Assembly: GCA_014762585.1 (NCBI GenBank)
Contig: JABURN010000008.1
Location: 1-9,263 of the forward strand
Direction: 5' to 3'
DNA: 9,263 nt
Source of the DNA: Methylophaga sp.
Lineage (GTDB): Bacteria; Pseudomonadota; Gammaproteobacteria; Nitrosococcales; Methylophagaceae
Positions 1 to 7,334 of this stretch are shown one piece after another. Under the pieces are notes generated by a model. That model was not told the origin of the DNA, made no database searches, and was given only the letters and a program-made list of their open reading frames with translations. Made by a program: the position numbers and the translations under genes. Position 1 is the stretch's first letter. Each line of letters opens with the position of its first letter.

Positions 1-34
1 TGGTGGCAATGAACGCGGAGTCGCGGGTGGTCAG

Positions 35-436
35 CTAGTAATTGGGGGCGCCATGCTTGTCGATGGTTTCTGCCGCGTCGTGCTTGTGTTGACGGACCAC
101 GAACTTGTCGTTGTGCATCGATTCCAGGTTATGCAGGGTATCCAGCAGGCTTTCACCTTTGGAGGTGGCTGAGGTACTGATATTGAAGTTCATCACATCG
201 GCTGACAGGCGTTTGGCGGCCAGCTCAAAGGTCGAACGGGTGCGGGTCGAGTTCTCAAAAAACAGGTTAACAATGGTTTTACCGCGCAGGATCGGCACTT
301 TTTTGACCTGACGGTGCGTAATGCCGGAGAACTGTTCGGCACGATCCATGATTTCGGTCAGCAGCGGCTTTTTCAGTCCTTCGATGGTCAGGAAGTGGCG
401 CAGCTGGCCGCTGTCGGTCAGTTGGTTATTCTTCAT
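35..436 (-). CDS. pyrB: Aspartate carbamoyltransferase, N-terminal part, with premature stop
   Basis: ATCase condenses carbamoyl phosphate with aspartate in the first committed step of cytosolic pyrimidine synthesis. The 133 codons cover only the carbamoyl-phosphate-binding half; the usual catalytic chain is about 310-340 residues. Visible are the STRTR phosphate-binding motif (residues 63-67, inside [13 protein letters not shown]) and the mobile-loop lysine K93 in [13 protein letters not shown]. The ATG is well supported: AAGGGAG lies 6 nt upstream, and the start overlaps the end of pyrR by 11 nt. From about residue 108 the match weakens: FVVR is kept, and [11 protein letters not shown] still aligns without gaps to the family's AAxFIAxHxAP. 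A TAG then follows residue 133, where VINAGDGRHAHPTQ is expected. Neither other minus-strand frame restores that motif in the remaining 34 bases. It could be a pseudogene or a low-quality sequence end. Family identity is certain; intactness is doubtful. Confidence 0.88.
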   Translation of the reverse strand: MKNNQLTDSGQLRHFLTIEGLKKPLLTEIMDRAEQFSGITHRQVKKVPILRGKTIVNLFFENSTRTRSTFELAAKRLSADVMNFNISTSATSKGESLLDTLHNLESMHNDKFVVRQHKHDAAETIDKHGAPNY

Positions 437-956
437 TCACCACTCCCTTGGTGCGGTATTCCAGTTGCAGCCCATCCTTGTTGACCAGTTTGATTTGCTG
501 ATCTTTATCCAGCTCCAGCGATTTACCGATGATATCCGGTTGAATCGGCAGTTCACGGCCATTGCGCTCAATCAACACCGCCAGGGTGACGCTGGCGGGG
601 CGGCCGTAGTCGAAGATCTCATTGAGGGCGGCACGGGTGGTGCGGCCGCTGTGCAGCACATCATCAACCAGTAGCAGGTGGCGACCATCGACACTGAAAG
701 GCAGGTCGGAAGGAGTGACCTGCGGATGCATGCCGATGCGGGTGAAATCATCGCGATAATAGGCAATGTTCAGGGTGCCGAGAGAGGCCTCAAAGAATTC
801 CGGTCCCAGAATGTCCTGCAGTGCCCTGGCAACCCAGACCCCGCCGGTATGAATACCGATGAGGAGCGGATGGCGGTCGCCGAGTCGCTTATCGATATCT
901 GCGGCCATGTTTTTCAGCAGATCCTGAACCTGTGTTTGAGTGAGTGCGGTGGTCAT
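426..956 (-). CDS. pyrR: PyrR bifunctional protein (pyrimidine operon regulator / uracil phosphoribosyltransferase)
   Basis: PyrR belongs to the type I phosphoribosyltransferase fold. Family members make UMP from uracil and PRPP, and in Gram-positive bacteria they also bind pyr mRNA to control attenuation. The PRPP-binding signature is clear: [18 protein letters not shown] around residues 94-111. Upstream lies [11 protein letters not shown], a strong PyrR marker, and [10 protein letters not shown] follows. The chosen ATG overlaps the ruvX stop as ATGA and gives 176 residues, normal for the family. An in-frame ATG five codons upstream (971) would give 181 residues; neither start has a good Shine-Dalgarno sequence, so coupling to ruvX is likely. 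The end overlaps pyrB by 11 nt, leaving no leader between the two genes for an attenuator, so any RNA control in this organism would have to act elsewhere. The enzymatic role is inferred from the family. Confidence 0.93.
   Translation of the reverse strand: MTTALTQTQVQDLLKNMAADIDKRLGDRHPLLIGIHTGGVWVARALQDILGPEFFEASLGTLNIAYYRDDFTRIGMHPQVTPSDLPFSVDGRHLLLVDDVLHSGRTTRAALNEIFDYGRPASVTLAVLIERNGRELPIQPDIIGKSLELDKDQQIKLVNKDGLQLEYRTKGVVNEE
443..449 (-). promoter_or_regulatory. Ribosome binding site of pyrB
   Basis: Read on the minus strand this is AAGGGAG, 6 nt before the pyrB ATG at 434-436. It lies inside the last codons of pyrR, so pyrB is probably translated both by coupling and by its own initiation site. 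Confidence 0.6.
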
Positions 957-1372
957 TGTTGATTCAGCCATGATTGAAGGATGAGTTGTGCCGATAACTG
1001 ATCGACGTCGCTACGCTGTCGAGAGTCCATTTTACTGCGGATCCCGAGATGGTCCAGTGCCTCATAGGTACTGAGTCGTTCATCCTGCCATTCTACCGGC
1101 AGCTGAAAGCGTCCGTGCAGGCGATTACCGAAGCGGCGCGCTGCTGCGGTCATTTCCTGCTCGGTGCCGTCCATATTGAGCGGCAGTCCCACAATTAATA
1201 AGGCCGGTTGCCATTCACTGAGCAGCTTAGCTATCTGATCCCAGTCAGGGATACCGTCACGGGCTTTGATCGCTGTCAGCGGATTGGCGGTTCGAGTCAG
1301 TTCCTGGCCGACGGCAATACCGATATTTTTCATGCCGAAGTCAAAACCCAAAATGGTTCTGGCTGCAGTCAT
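953..1372 (-). CDS. ruvX: RuvX/YqgF family pre-16S rRNA nuclease (Holliday junction resolvase-like)
   Basis: This small RNase H-fold protein processes the 5' end of 16S rRNA in E. coli (YqgF); the resolvase name comes from structural similarity to RuvC. At 139 residues it has the usual length. The family motifs occur in order: GFDFGMKNIGIAVG near the N-terminus with catalytic Asp at residue 11, VGLPLNMDGTEQ (residues 61-72), DERLST (97-102) and DQLSAQLILQSWL at the C-terminus with acidic D124. The ATG overlaps the algH stop as ATGA, and its own stop overlaps the preferred pyrR start in the same way, so translation should be coupled through all three. No Shine-Dalgarno of note precedes it. The algH-ruvX-pyrR-pyrB order is common in non-enteric gammaproteobacteria. 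Confidence 0.94.
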   Translation of the reverse strand: MTAARTILGFDFGMKNIGIAVGQELTRTANPLTAIKARDGIPDWDQIAKLLSEWQPALLIVGLPLNMDGTEQEMTAAARRFGNRLHGRFQLPVEWQDERLSTYEALDHLGIRSKMDSRQRSDVDQLSAQLILQSWLNQQ

Positions 1373-1929
1373 GCGTGGCCGCTGCTGTTGGACATCAGGT
1401 TGATATCAATGCCCAGCAAGCGGGCGGCGGCCTGCCAGCGCTCATCGGCCGGTGTATCAAACAGGAGATCCCGGTTGGCCGGTACCGTGAGCCAGCTGTT
1501 ATCGGCCAGTTCCTGCTCCAGCTGACCGGCGCCCCAGCCGGCATAGCCCAGGGTAACCAGGGCATGTTCCGGTCCCTGCTCGGTGCCTATGGCTTCTAGG
1601 ATGTCGGTAGAGGTGGTCAGGAAAATATTGTCAGTGAGCTTTAGACTGGACTTCCAACCGGCCTCAGCCTGGTCGTGAATGACCATACCCTGGCCTTTCT
1701 GAACCGGACCGCCGAACAGGACGGGGGTATTTTTGATGTAGTCGCTGTCGTTTTCAATCTTGAGATGCGACAACAACTCTTCCAGCATGACCTTGGTGGG
1801 ACGGTTGATAATCAGCCCCATGGCCCCATTCTGGTCATGTTCGCAGAGATAGACGACTGAGCGATAGAAAAAGGTATCGTTCAGCGCCGGCATCGCCACC
1901 AGAAAGCAATTTTGCAGATTCGATTCCAT
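1369..1929 (-). CDS. algH: AlgH/YqgE family protein (UPF0301)
   Basis: This is the YqgE/AlgH family (DUF179), whose biochemical role is unsettled; the name comes from a proposed effect on alginate genes in Pseudomonas. Hallmarks are the N-terminal FLVAMPALNDTFFYRSVVYLCEH-type segment (residues 9-31), NGAMGLIINRP (34-44), LFGGPVQ (71-77) and LGYAGWGAGQLEQEL (127-141). The ATG chosen gives 186 residues, matching the usual length, and has AGAGG four bases upstream, beginning within the trkA stop codon. The longer frame from a TTG at 1956 would overlap trkA by 20 nt and adds nine residues the family lacks, so I reject it. The stop overlaps the ruvX start by 4 nt. The sequence looks intact and typical. 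Confidence 0.94.
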   Translation of the reverse strand: MESNLQNCFLVAMPALNDTFFYRSVVYLCEHDQNGAMGLIINRPTKVMLEELLSHLKIENDSDYIKNTPVLFGGPVQKGQGMVIHDQAEAGWKSSLKLTDNIFLTTSTDILEAIGTEQGPEHALVTLGYAGWGAGQLEQELADNSWLTVPANRDLLFDTPADERWQAAARLLGIDINLMSNSSGHA

Positions 1930-1933
1930 CTCG

Positions 1934-1938
1934 CCTCT
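1934..1938 (-). promoter_or_regulatory. Ribosome binding site of algH, overlapping the trkA stop
   Basis: On the minus strand AGAGG lies four bases before the ATG at 1927-1929 and shares bases with the TAG that ends trkA. It decides the algH start in favour of this ATG over the upstream TTG. Confidence 0.6.
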
Positions 1939-3319
1939 AGAAGAAGGTAAAGCCAACCTGGAACAGGCGTTCCACTTCTTTAATATAGCGCTTATTGACC
2001 AGGAACAGGATCACATGGTCTTCGGATTCGATAATCGTATCATGGTGGGCGACGATGACTTCCTCCCCACGCACAATAGCGCCGATCGTGGTGCCTGGCG
2101 GCAGGTCAATCTCATCGATACGGCGACCCACTACCATCGAGGAGCTGCTGTCACCGTGAGCTATGGCTTCCAGCGCTTCTGCAGCGCCACGTCGCAGCGA
2201 GTGCACCGCCACAATATCACCGCGGCGGATATGTGCCAGCAGACTGCCGATAGTGGCCTGCTGCGGCGACAGCGCGATATCGATACTGCCGCTTTCCACC
2301 AGATCCACATAGGCGGCGCGGTTGATCAGGGACAACACCTTGGTCGCCCCCAGCCGCTTGGCGAGCATGGATGACAGGATGTTGGCCTCATCGTCATTGG
2401 TGAGGGCGCAGAACAGGTCGACCTTGTCGATTTCCTCTTCCAGCAACAGCTCTTCATTGGCGACGTCGCCAAGCAGTACGATGGTATCCGCCAGTTCTTC
2501 CGACAGGTATTCGGCGCGCTCAGGATTGGCTTCAATCAGCTTGATTTGATATTGCTTTTCCAGTGCTTTGGCGAGACGGGCACCGATATTGCCACCGCCG
2601 GCCAGCATAATGCGGCGATAGGGTTTTTCCAGCCGGCCCAGTTCGCCCATCACGGCACGGATATCTTTACTGGCGGCAATAAAGAAAACTTCGTCATCAA
2701 CCTGAATCACGGTATCGCCGGTCGGGGTAATCGGTCTGCCCTCACGGAAAATCGCCGCGACCCGGGTTTCAGTTTTGGGAATATGGCGTTTCAGGTCGCG
2801 CAGTGGATGACCCACCAGCGGCCCACCATTAACGGCTCTGACGGCAACCAGCTGCACCCGGCCTTCAGAGAAATCCAGCACCTGCAGCGCATTGGGGTGG
2901 CTGATCAAACGCTGAATGTATTCAGTCACGATCTGCTCAGGGCTGATCAGCATATCGATGGGTATCGCCTGCGGGTTTTCCTTATCGAAAATCTGCGGTG
3001 TCGACAGATAACCGGTATTGCGGATACGGGCAATCTTGGTGGGCGTGTTATACAGCGTATGACAGATCTGACAGGCGACCATATTGGTTTCATCGCTGTT
3101 GGTTACGGCGAGAATCAAGTCAGCATCCTCAGCACCGGCACGTGCCAGCACGTCCGGATGCGAGGCTTCGCCCTGAATGGTCTGGATATCGTAGTGATCC
3201 TGCAGTTTCAGCAGGTTGCTGTTGTTGGTATCCACCAACGTAACATCATCGTCCTCGCGTGCCAGCGTGGCCGCGACCGATGCACCGACTTGTCCCGCAC
3301 CCAGAATAAGAATTTTCAT
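1937..3319 (-). CDS. trkA: Trk system potassium uptake protein TrkA (NAD-binding RCK subunit)
   Basis: TrkA is the peripheral cytosolic subunit that binds nucleotide and gates the TrkH or TrkG potassium channel. The 460 residues match the usual length of about 458 and show two RCK halves. The first begins with [14 protein letters not shown] (GxGxxG at 7-12) and an acidic D30 at the end of beta strand 2. The second has [14 protein letters not shown] (GGGNIG at 241-246) and E263. Each nucleotide-binding half is followed by a TrkA_C-type domain, roughly residues 140-225 and 365-447. The ATG has a strong AGGAAGG four bases upstream. No trkH or trkG is visible in the window, so its channel partner is encoded elsewhere or outside the window. 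It sits 9 nt after ntrX and 7 nt before algH. No defect is seen. Confidence 0.96.
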   Translation of the reverse strand: MKILILGAGQVGASVAATLAREDDDVTLVDTNNSNLLKLQDHYDIQTIQGEASHPDVLARAGAEDADLILAVTNSDETNMVACQICHTLYNTPTKIARIRNTGYLSTPQIFDKENPQAIPIDMLISPEQIVTEYIQRLISHPNALQVLDFSEGRVQLVAVRAVNGGPLVGHPLRDLKRHIPKTETRVAAIFREGRPITPTGDTVIQVDDEVFFIAASKDIRAVMGELGRLEKPYRRIMLAGGGNIGARLAKALEKQYQIKLIEANPERAEYLSEELADTIVLLGDVANEELLLEEEIDKVDLFCALTNDDEANILSSMLAKRLGATKVLSLINRAAYVDLVESGSIDIALSPQQATIGSLLAHIRRGDIVAVHSLRRGAAEALEAIAHGDSSSSMVVGRRIDEIDLPPGTTIGAIVRGEEVIVAHHDTIIESEDHVILFLVNKRYIKEVERLFQVGFTFF

Positions 3320-3323
3320 CGTG

Positions 3324-3330
3324 CCTTCCT
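3324..3330 (-). promoter_or_regulatory. Strong ribosome binding site of trkA
   Basis: On the minus strand AGGAAGG lies four bases before the trkA ATG and overlaps the TAG stop of ntrX. It is the best Shine-Dalgarno match in the window, suggesting trkA is translated independently and more strongly than its upstream neighbours. Confidence 0.65.
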
Positions 3331-4603
3331 AGATTTGCTTGGTATCGATACCCAGAGAGCGTAATTTGCGGTAGAGATGCGTTCTTTCCATGCCGGCGAG
3401 TTTCGCCGCTTTACCGACATTGCCATCGGTCTCCTGCAATTTGCGCAGCAGATAAATGCGTTCGAACTGTTCACGGGCCTCACGCAGCGGCAGATCGAAA
3501 TTGATAGTTTCATCGCCTTCGGCGGCGGCCTCTGCTTCAGTTTCCAGCGCCTGCTCGATATCCGCCACATCAATATCATCACCATCACCCAGCACCAGCA
3601 GGCGTTGAATCACATTCTTCAGTTCCAGCACGTTGCCTGGCCAGTCATGGTTACGCAGGCGATTCTGAGCGGCGACGCTGAAGCGACGATAGGGCAAACC
3701 GGACTGGGTGGTTTGCAGATCCACAAAGTGATGAACCAGCTCGGGAATATCTTCGATATGCTCGCGCAACGGCGGCACGACCAGGGTGATGCTGTTGAGC
3801 TGATATAGCAGGCTGTCGAGAAAGTCTTCGTTATCGACCGCTTTCTGCAGAGAATACTGGGTGGCACAGACCAACTGACAATCGCTCAGTTGCTTGCTTT
3901 CCAGCAGATGTAACAGCAGCGCCTGGGCTTCATCACTGAGCAGGGCCAGGTCATTAATGTAAAGGCAATTGCCCTTGGCCAGCGATTTGATTTTGAGACT
4001 ATCCAGCGGAAAGCTTTCCGGGCTGACCTCGATAAATTTGCCATCGGCAAAATTGCCCAGGCTGTGCAGGTAATGCGCCAGGCAGTGTTTGCCAGCGCCC
4101 GGTTCTCCCACCAGCATAATGGGCATATCGTGGCGCGCAATTCGCTCAACCTGCTCGCGCAGCAGGCTCATCTGGCTGCTTTTACCGACCGGCACCTGAG
4201 ACAGTTCACGTTGAATCGCTGCCTGTTTGGCGCGGTTTTCCAGTGCCATTTCAACACCGCGCAGCAGCTTGGCCATCGACAAAGGCTTTTCGATAAAGTC
4301 GGCCGCACCCAGGCGCGTGGCTTCTACGGCGGTTTCGATGGTGCCGTGACCCGACATCATGACAATGGTGACGGCTTTATTCTGCTGCTTGAACTCCTTC
4401 AGCAGGGAGATGCCGTCGATATCGGGCATCCATATATCCAGCAGCACCAGATCCGGCAGATGCTGGTCGAATGCGGCTTTGGCCTCTTCGCCATTGGCAG
4501 CAATTTGGACCTGATAATTTTCGTCTTCCAGAATGTCTTTGATCAGCTCCCGGATATCGGGTTCATCATCGACAACCAGAATCAGCGGTTTATCAGCACT
4601 CAC
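3329..4603 (-). CDS. ntrX: NtrX-like response regulator with degenerate sigma54-type AAA+ domain
   Basis: This is the cytosolic DNA-binding partner of the adjacent kinase. Residues 1-125 form a receiver domain: acidic D12-D13-E14, phosphoacceptor D56 in LLDIWMPDIDG, S84 and K106. Residues 138-340 are homologous to the NtrC-family AAA+ domain but eroded. Walker A GEPGAGK (166-172) is kept. The GAFTGA loop is absent, a gap of about 20 residues before the Walker B region. Walker B reads LYINDLA instead of LFLDEIG, sensor I ATN is ATQ, both arginines of the RxDLYYRLN finger region are replaced (LDSLLYQLN), and GNVREL is GNVLEL (324-329). Residues about 378-420 are an intact Fis-type helix-turn-helix ending GMERTHLYRKLRSLGI, typical of NtrX. 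The start is GTG, overlapping the ntrY stop as GTGA. I infer a phosphorylation-controlled regulator that does not drive sigma54 polymerase by ATP hydrolysis. Confidence 0.88.
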   Translation of the reverse strand: MSADKPLILVVDDEPDIRELIKDILEDENYQVQIAANGEEAKAAFDQHLPDLVLLDIWMPDIDGISLLKEFKQQNKAVTIVMMSGHGTIETAVEATRLGAADFIEKPLSMAKLLRGVEMALENRAKQAAIQRELSQVPVGKSSQMSLLREQVERIARHDMPIMLVGEPGAGKHCLAHYLHSLGNFADGKFIEVSPESFPLDSLKIKSLAKGNCLYINDLALLSDEAQALLLHLLESKQLSDCQLVCATQYSLQKAVDNEDFLDSLLYQLNSITLVVPPLREHIEDIPELVHHFVDLQTTQSGLPYRRFSVAAQNRLRNHDWPGNVLELKNVIQRLLVLGDGDDIDVADIEQALETEAEAAAEGDETINFDLPLREAREQFERIYLLRKLQETDGNVGKAAKLAGMERTHLYRKLRSLGIDTKQI

Positions 4604-6765
4604 GAGCGATGCTCCTCCAGAGGTAATCTGATAATTATACTTGTTCCTTCCGGTCCGTGATTCTCGGCCCAGACATCGCCGCCATGTTCTTCGATGATTT
4701 TTTTGACGATGGCCAGGCCCAGGCCGGTGCCTTTGTGCTTGGTGGTGGCGTAGGGTTCAAACAGTGTATCAATGATGTCATCAGGAATGCCGGGACCGTG
4801 ATCACGGATGTGAATTTCCAGCCATTGCCGCTGCTGACTCTCCAGCGGGTGATAACTGATAACAATATCCACCGGTGAGTCCGCATCTTCGCAGGCTTCG
4901 ATCGCATTTTTCAACAGATTGTGCATCACCTGACGGAAACGGTTGGCATCAACCCTGACCTGGATATCCTCGCGGCTGTTGAGCAGGGCAAACTGATGGT
5001 TGGGATTGCTCTGGTACATGGTCAGCACTTCGCGAATCAGCTGGCCGATAGAGTGCCATTGCAGTTGCAGCGCCGGCGTACGGGCATATTCGGAGAATTC
5101 GTTGACCATTTCCTTCATCGCTTCCACCTGCTGAACGATGGTGTCGGTCAGTTTGTTGAGGCCTTCGCTCTGATCGCTCGGGACCAGCGAGCCGTACTTT
5201 CTCTGCAAGCGTTCGGCCGATAGCTGAATCGGCGTTAAAGGGTTCTTGATCTCATGTGCCAGACGCCGTGCCACTTCCCCCCAGGCTGCATGACGCTGTG
5301 CCTGCAGTAATGCGGTGATATCCTCAAAAACCACCACCCAGCCTGCTTCATTGGGCAGACGGGTGCCATGGCAGATCAGGGTCTGGTTGCCCTTGGATTT
5401 CTGCATCTCAATCTGCTGTTCCCAGTTCAGTCCTCTGCCGGCACAGTTTTCAATCATCTGGCAGAAGGTCTGCATATTGCGGTTGAGCCCAGCGAGTTTG
5501 GATAGCGGGCTCTCCAGTCGCTGCTGCAGATTGACGCCCAGAATCTTGCTGCTGGCATTATTGGCGGTGTGCAGATACAGGCGTTTGTCGACGGTGACTA
5601 CCCCACTGGACAGGCTGCCAAGCACGGTGGTCAGGTAGCTGGTTTGTTGACCCAGCAGCCGATGGCTGCGCTGCGAGGCGTTACGGGCCTGGGTCAGACG
5701 TTGCGTCATCTGATTAAAGGAACGCACCAGAAAGCCGATTTCATCATGCCCGGAGGCGGTCAGCTGCATATTGTAGTTACCGGAGGCGACAGCCTGGGTC
5801 CCTTCGGCGAGATCCTGTAACGGTTCAACAATTCGCCGTGAAATCCACACCGCAAACCAGATGGACACCAGGATGGTGAGAAACACGATAAGGCTGAGAC
5901 TGAGCGTAAACACTGTGATCAGCGGCTTACGCAGATAGCTGAGTTCTTTGTAGTCGGTGTAGGCAGCCTGTACCGTTTCCCCCAGATCGCTGAGCCGGTC
6001 ATTGATAGGGAACAAGACATTCAGCATGCGCTCTTCGGCGAGCACCGACTGGCGGGGAATACGAACGGTGGCCCGCAGCCGTAAGTCGTCGTTCTGGGTC
6101 GGATCCAGGCCGATATAGTCTTCACCCTGCAGCAACTGACTGATAATGCTGTCATTGGGTCGGTCCGGGACCATGATGGTCGGGGTTTCGATACTGGAGG
6201 CAACCGGTGTGCCGTCCATGCCCCAGATACTGACTTCCAGCGCGCCACTCAAATTATTGAGATCGCGCAGGCTGTGCGACAGCTCGGAGTCCGGTAGCTC
6301 ACTGAGCACGCCGGCCATCATCCGGGTCTGACGTAACAAAGTCCGCATCCGGATACCGAAAGAAGTCCGGCTCAATTCCAGCGAATCATTCAGTGCCTGC
6401 TCGATTTTGACATCAAACCAGCTGTTGATACCCCGGTGCAGGAAGTGTATTGAAAAGCCATAGACAATGGTGGTCGCCACTAGGATCAGAAGTACAAACA
6501 GGCTGACCAGCCTGACGGTGAGCCGGGAGCCGGCTTCATGGCGTTTAAAGTCCCGATACAGCCGGTACAGACTGCGGGCCAGAATCGCGGCCAGCAGCAA
6601 CAGGCACAGCAGGCCGATGCCAAAAATCACCAGGAACAGATCATTGAGTTTGGAACTGTCCTGAGTGGCGGCACTGAGCAGCCAGGCCATTGCCAGCAGC
6701 AGCAAAGCCAGTGAGAAGTAGGGGGCGGTGCCCGAGCTGAGGCGCTTGATAAAGGCTAAGGCCAT
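4600..6765 (-). CDS. ntrY: NtrY-like membrane sensor histidine kinase
   Basis: This inner-membrane kinase should phosphorylate the NtrX-like protein encoded next. With the start used (721 residues) there are membrane segments near residues 15-33, 43-63, 86-106 and 281-307. Segments three and four flank a periplasmic sensor region of about 170 residues. A HAMP linker (about 308-361) and a PAS domain (about 374-489, containing [12 protein letters not shown]) follow. The kinase core has the phosphoacceptor in [13 protein letters not shown] (H504), the N box NLLKNAIEA (N620), DHGPG (from D655) and [13 protein letters not shown] (from K678), all intact. An ATG at 6798 would add 11 residues but overlaps the upstream gene by 43 nt and has no Shine-Dalgarno. 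The ATG at 6765 overlaps by 10 nt and has a weak GAG upstream, so I prefer it without certainty. The physiological signal cannot be read from sequence; redox or nitrogen cues are reported for relatives. Confidence 0.92.
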   Translation of the reverse strand: MALAFIKRLSSGTAPYFSLALLLLAMAWLLSAATQDSSKLNDLFLVIFGIGLLCLLLLAAILARSLYRLYRDFKRHEAGSRLTVRLVSLFVLLILVATTIVYGFSIHFLHRGINSWFDVKIEQALNDSLELSRTSFGIRMRTLLRQTRMMAGVLSELPDSELSHSLRDLNNLSGALEVSIWGMDGTPVASSIETPTIMVPDRPNDSIISQLLQGEDYIGLDPTQNDDLRLRATVRIPRQSVLAEERMLNVLFPINDRLSDLGETVQAAYTDYKELSYLRKPLITVFTLSLSLIVFLTILVSIWFAVWISRRIVEPLQDLAEGTQAVASGNYNMQLTASGHDEIGFLVRSFNQMTQRLTQARNASQRSHRLLGQQTSYLTTVLGSLSSGVVTVDKRLYLHTANNASSKILGVNLQQRLESPLSKLAGLNRNMQTFCQMIENCAGRGLNWEQQIEMQKSKGNQTLICHGTRLPNEAGWVVVFEDITALLQAQRHAAWGEVARRLAHEIKNPLTPIQLSAERLQRKYGSLVPSDQSEGLNKLTDTIVQQVEAMKEMVNEFSEYARTPALQLQWHSIGQLIREVLTMYQSNPNHQFALLNSREDIQVRVDANRFRQVMHNLLKNAIEACEDADSPVDIVISYHPLESQQRQWLEIHIRDHGPGIPDDIIDTLFEPYATTKHKGTGLGLAIVKKIIEEHGGDVWAENHGPEGTSIIIRLPLEEHRS

Positions 6766-7334
6766 ACTGCTCTGACCCAGGGGCTGGTTAACTGCCATTT
6801 ACTGGAAATCATGGCGCCGGGACGCATCGGTGTCGGTAATGCACTTAAATCCAGACCACTACGTATCAGCAGTAACAGGTCGGCTGTTTCCTGTGTGTAT
6901 TCCGGTGGCAGGCTCAAATCCTGAATATTTCCCAGAGCCTGCAACGCGCCTTCGATATGTGGAAAATTCTGCTGATCGTCAGTTTCCAGGGCTTTCAGTA
7001 CATACTGCTCTGACAGGGCGTGATAGCGAAGTTCATAATGCAGACGGGTTTGCCAGAGTTTGGTTTCCCATTGCCAGAACCGACCCAGAATGGGGAAGCT
7101 TTCTACCAGTTTCAGTTCCTGAAAGAAGGTGATGGGGACACCGTTATGCAAGGCTTCAATAACACGGGGAGTGAGTGGATAATCTATCTGTGCATTGAGC
7201 ACATAACCATTACCGATTTGGTGCACACTGGGATTGTTGACGCTGAAAATGGTGGCGTGTGCCAGGCTGCTGAAGCCTAACAGCAATAAGGCAAGCAATC
7301 GTAAGTAATGTTTAGCGTCTCTGCAGGCAGGCAT
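6756..7334 (-). CDS. DUF4390 domain exported protein
   Basis: The predicted protein is 192 residues with a clear Sec signal peptide: positive charges at R5, K9 and R12, a hydrophobic run LLALLLLGF and a cleavage site after LAHA (residue 27). The mature part matches DUF4390 as I know it: EALHNGVPITFFQELKL (60-76), WQTRLHYELRYHALSEQYVL (94-113) and a C-terminal KWQLTSPW. Its function is unknown. In many beta- and gammaproteobacteria it sits between rsmB and an ntrY-type kinase, as here, so an accessory role in signal perception in the periplasm is a plausible guess only. The start chosen overlaps the rsmB end by 23 nt, with a weak GGATGG eight bases upstream. An ATG at 7346 is an alternative. 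The much longer frame from a TTG at 7457 reads an implausible Arg/Ser-rich leader inside rsmB. The end overlaps ntrY. Confidence 0.85.
   Translation of the reverse strand: MPACRDAKHYLRLLALLLLGFSSLAHATIFSVNNPSVHQIGNGYVLNAQIDYPLTPRVIEALHNGVPITFFQELKLVESFPILGRFWQWETKLWQTRLHYELRYHALSEQYVLKALETDDQQNFPHIEGALQALGNIQDLSLPPEYTQETADLLLLIRSGLDLSALPTPMRPGAMISSKWQLTSPWVRAVWP

Noticed and set aside
1..130. Simple one-base frameshift as the cause of the pyrB stop
   Set aside because: One alternative minus frame hits TGA at once, and the other is open but does not encode GDGRHAHPTQ or anything like it.
1930..1956. Upstream TTG start for algH
   Set aside because: The ATG at 1929 has a good Shine-Dalgarno, gives family length, and avoids a 20-nt overlap with trkA.
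3320..3328. Possible promoter or terminator between ntrX and trkA
   Set aside because: Only nine bases, mostly taken by the ribosome binding site; no hairpin with a U-tract is possible.
2546..3364. Long open frame of 272 codons on the plus strand opposite trkA
   Set aside because: It is wholly antisense to a well-conserved trkA, shows no recognisable domain, and its Gln/His/Arg-rich composition is that of a reverse-complement shadow.
3329..4603. NtrX-like gene as a decaying pseudogene
   Set aside because: The frame is uninterrupted, the receiver and DNA-binding domains keep their key residues, and the changes are confined to ATPase and sigma54-contact positions.
4064..4660. Plus-strand open frame of 198 codons opposite ntrX and the ntrY end
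   Set aside because: Antisense to clear receiver and AAA+ coding sequence, with no recognisable domain; a shadow frame.
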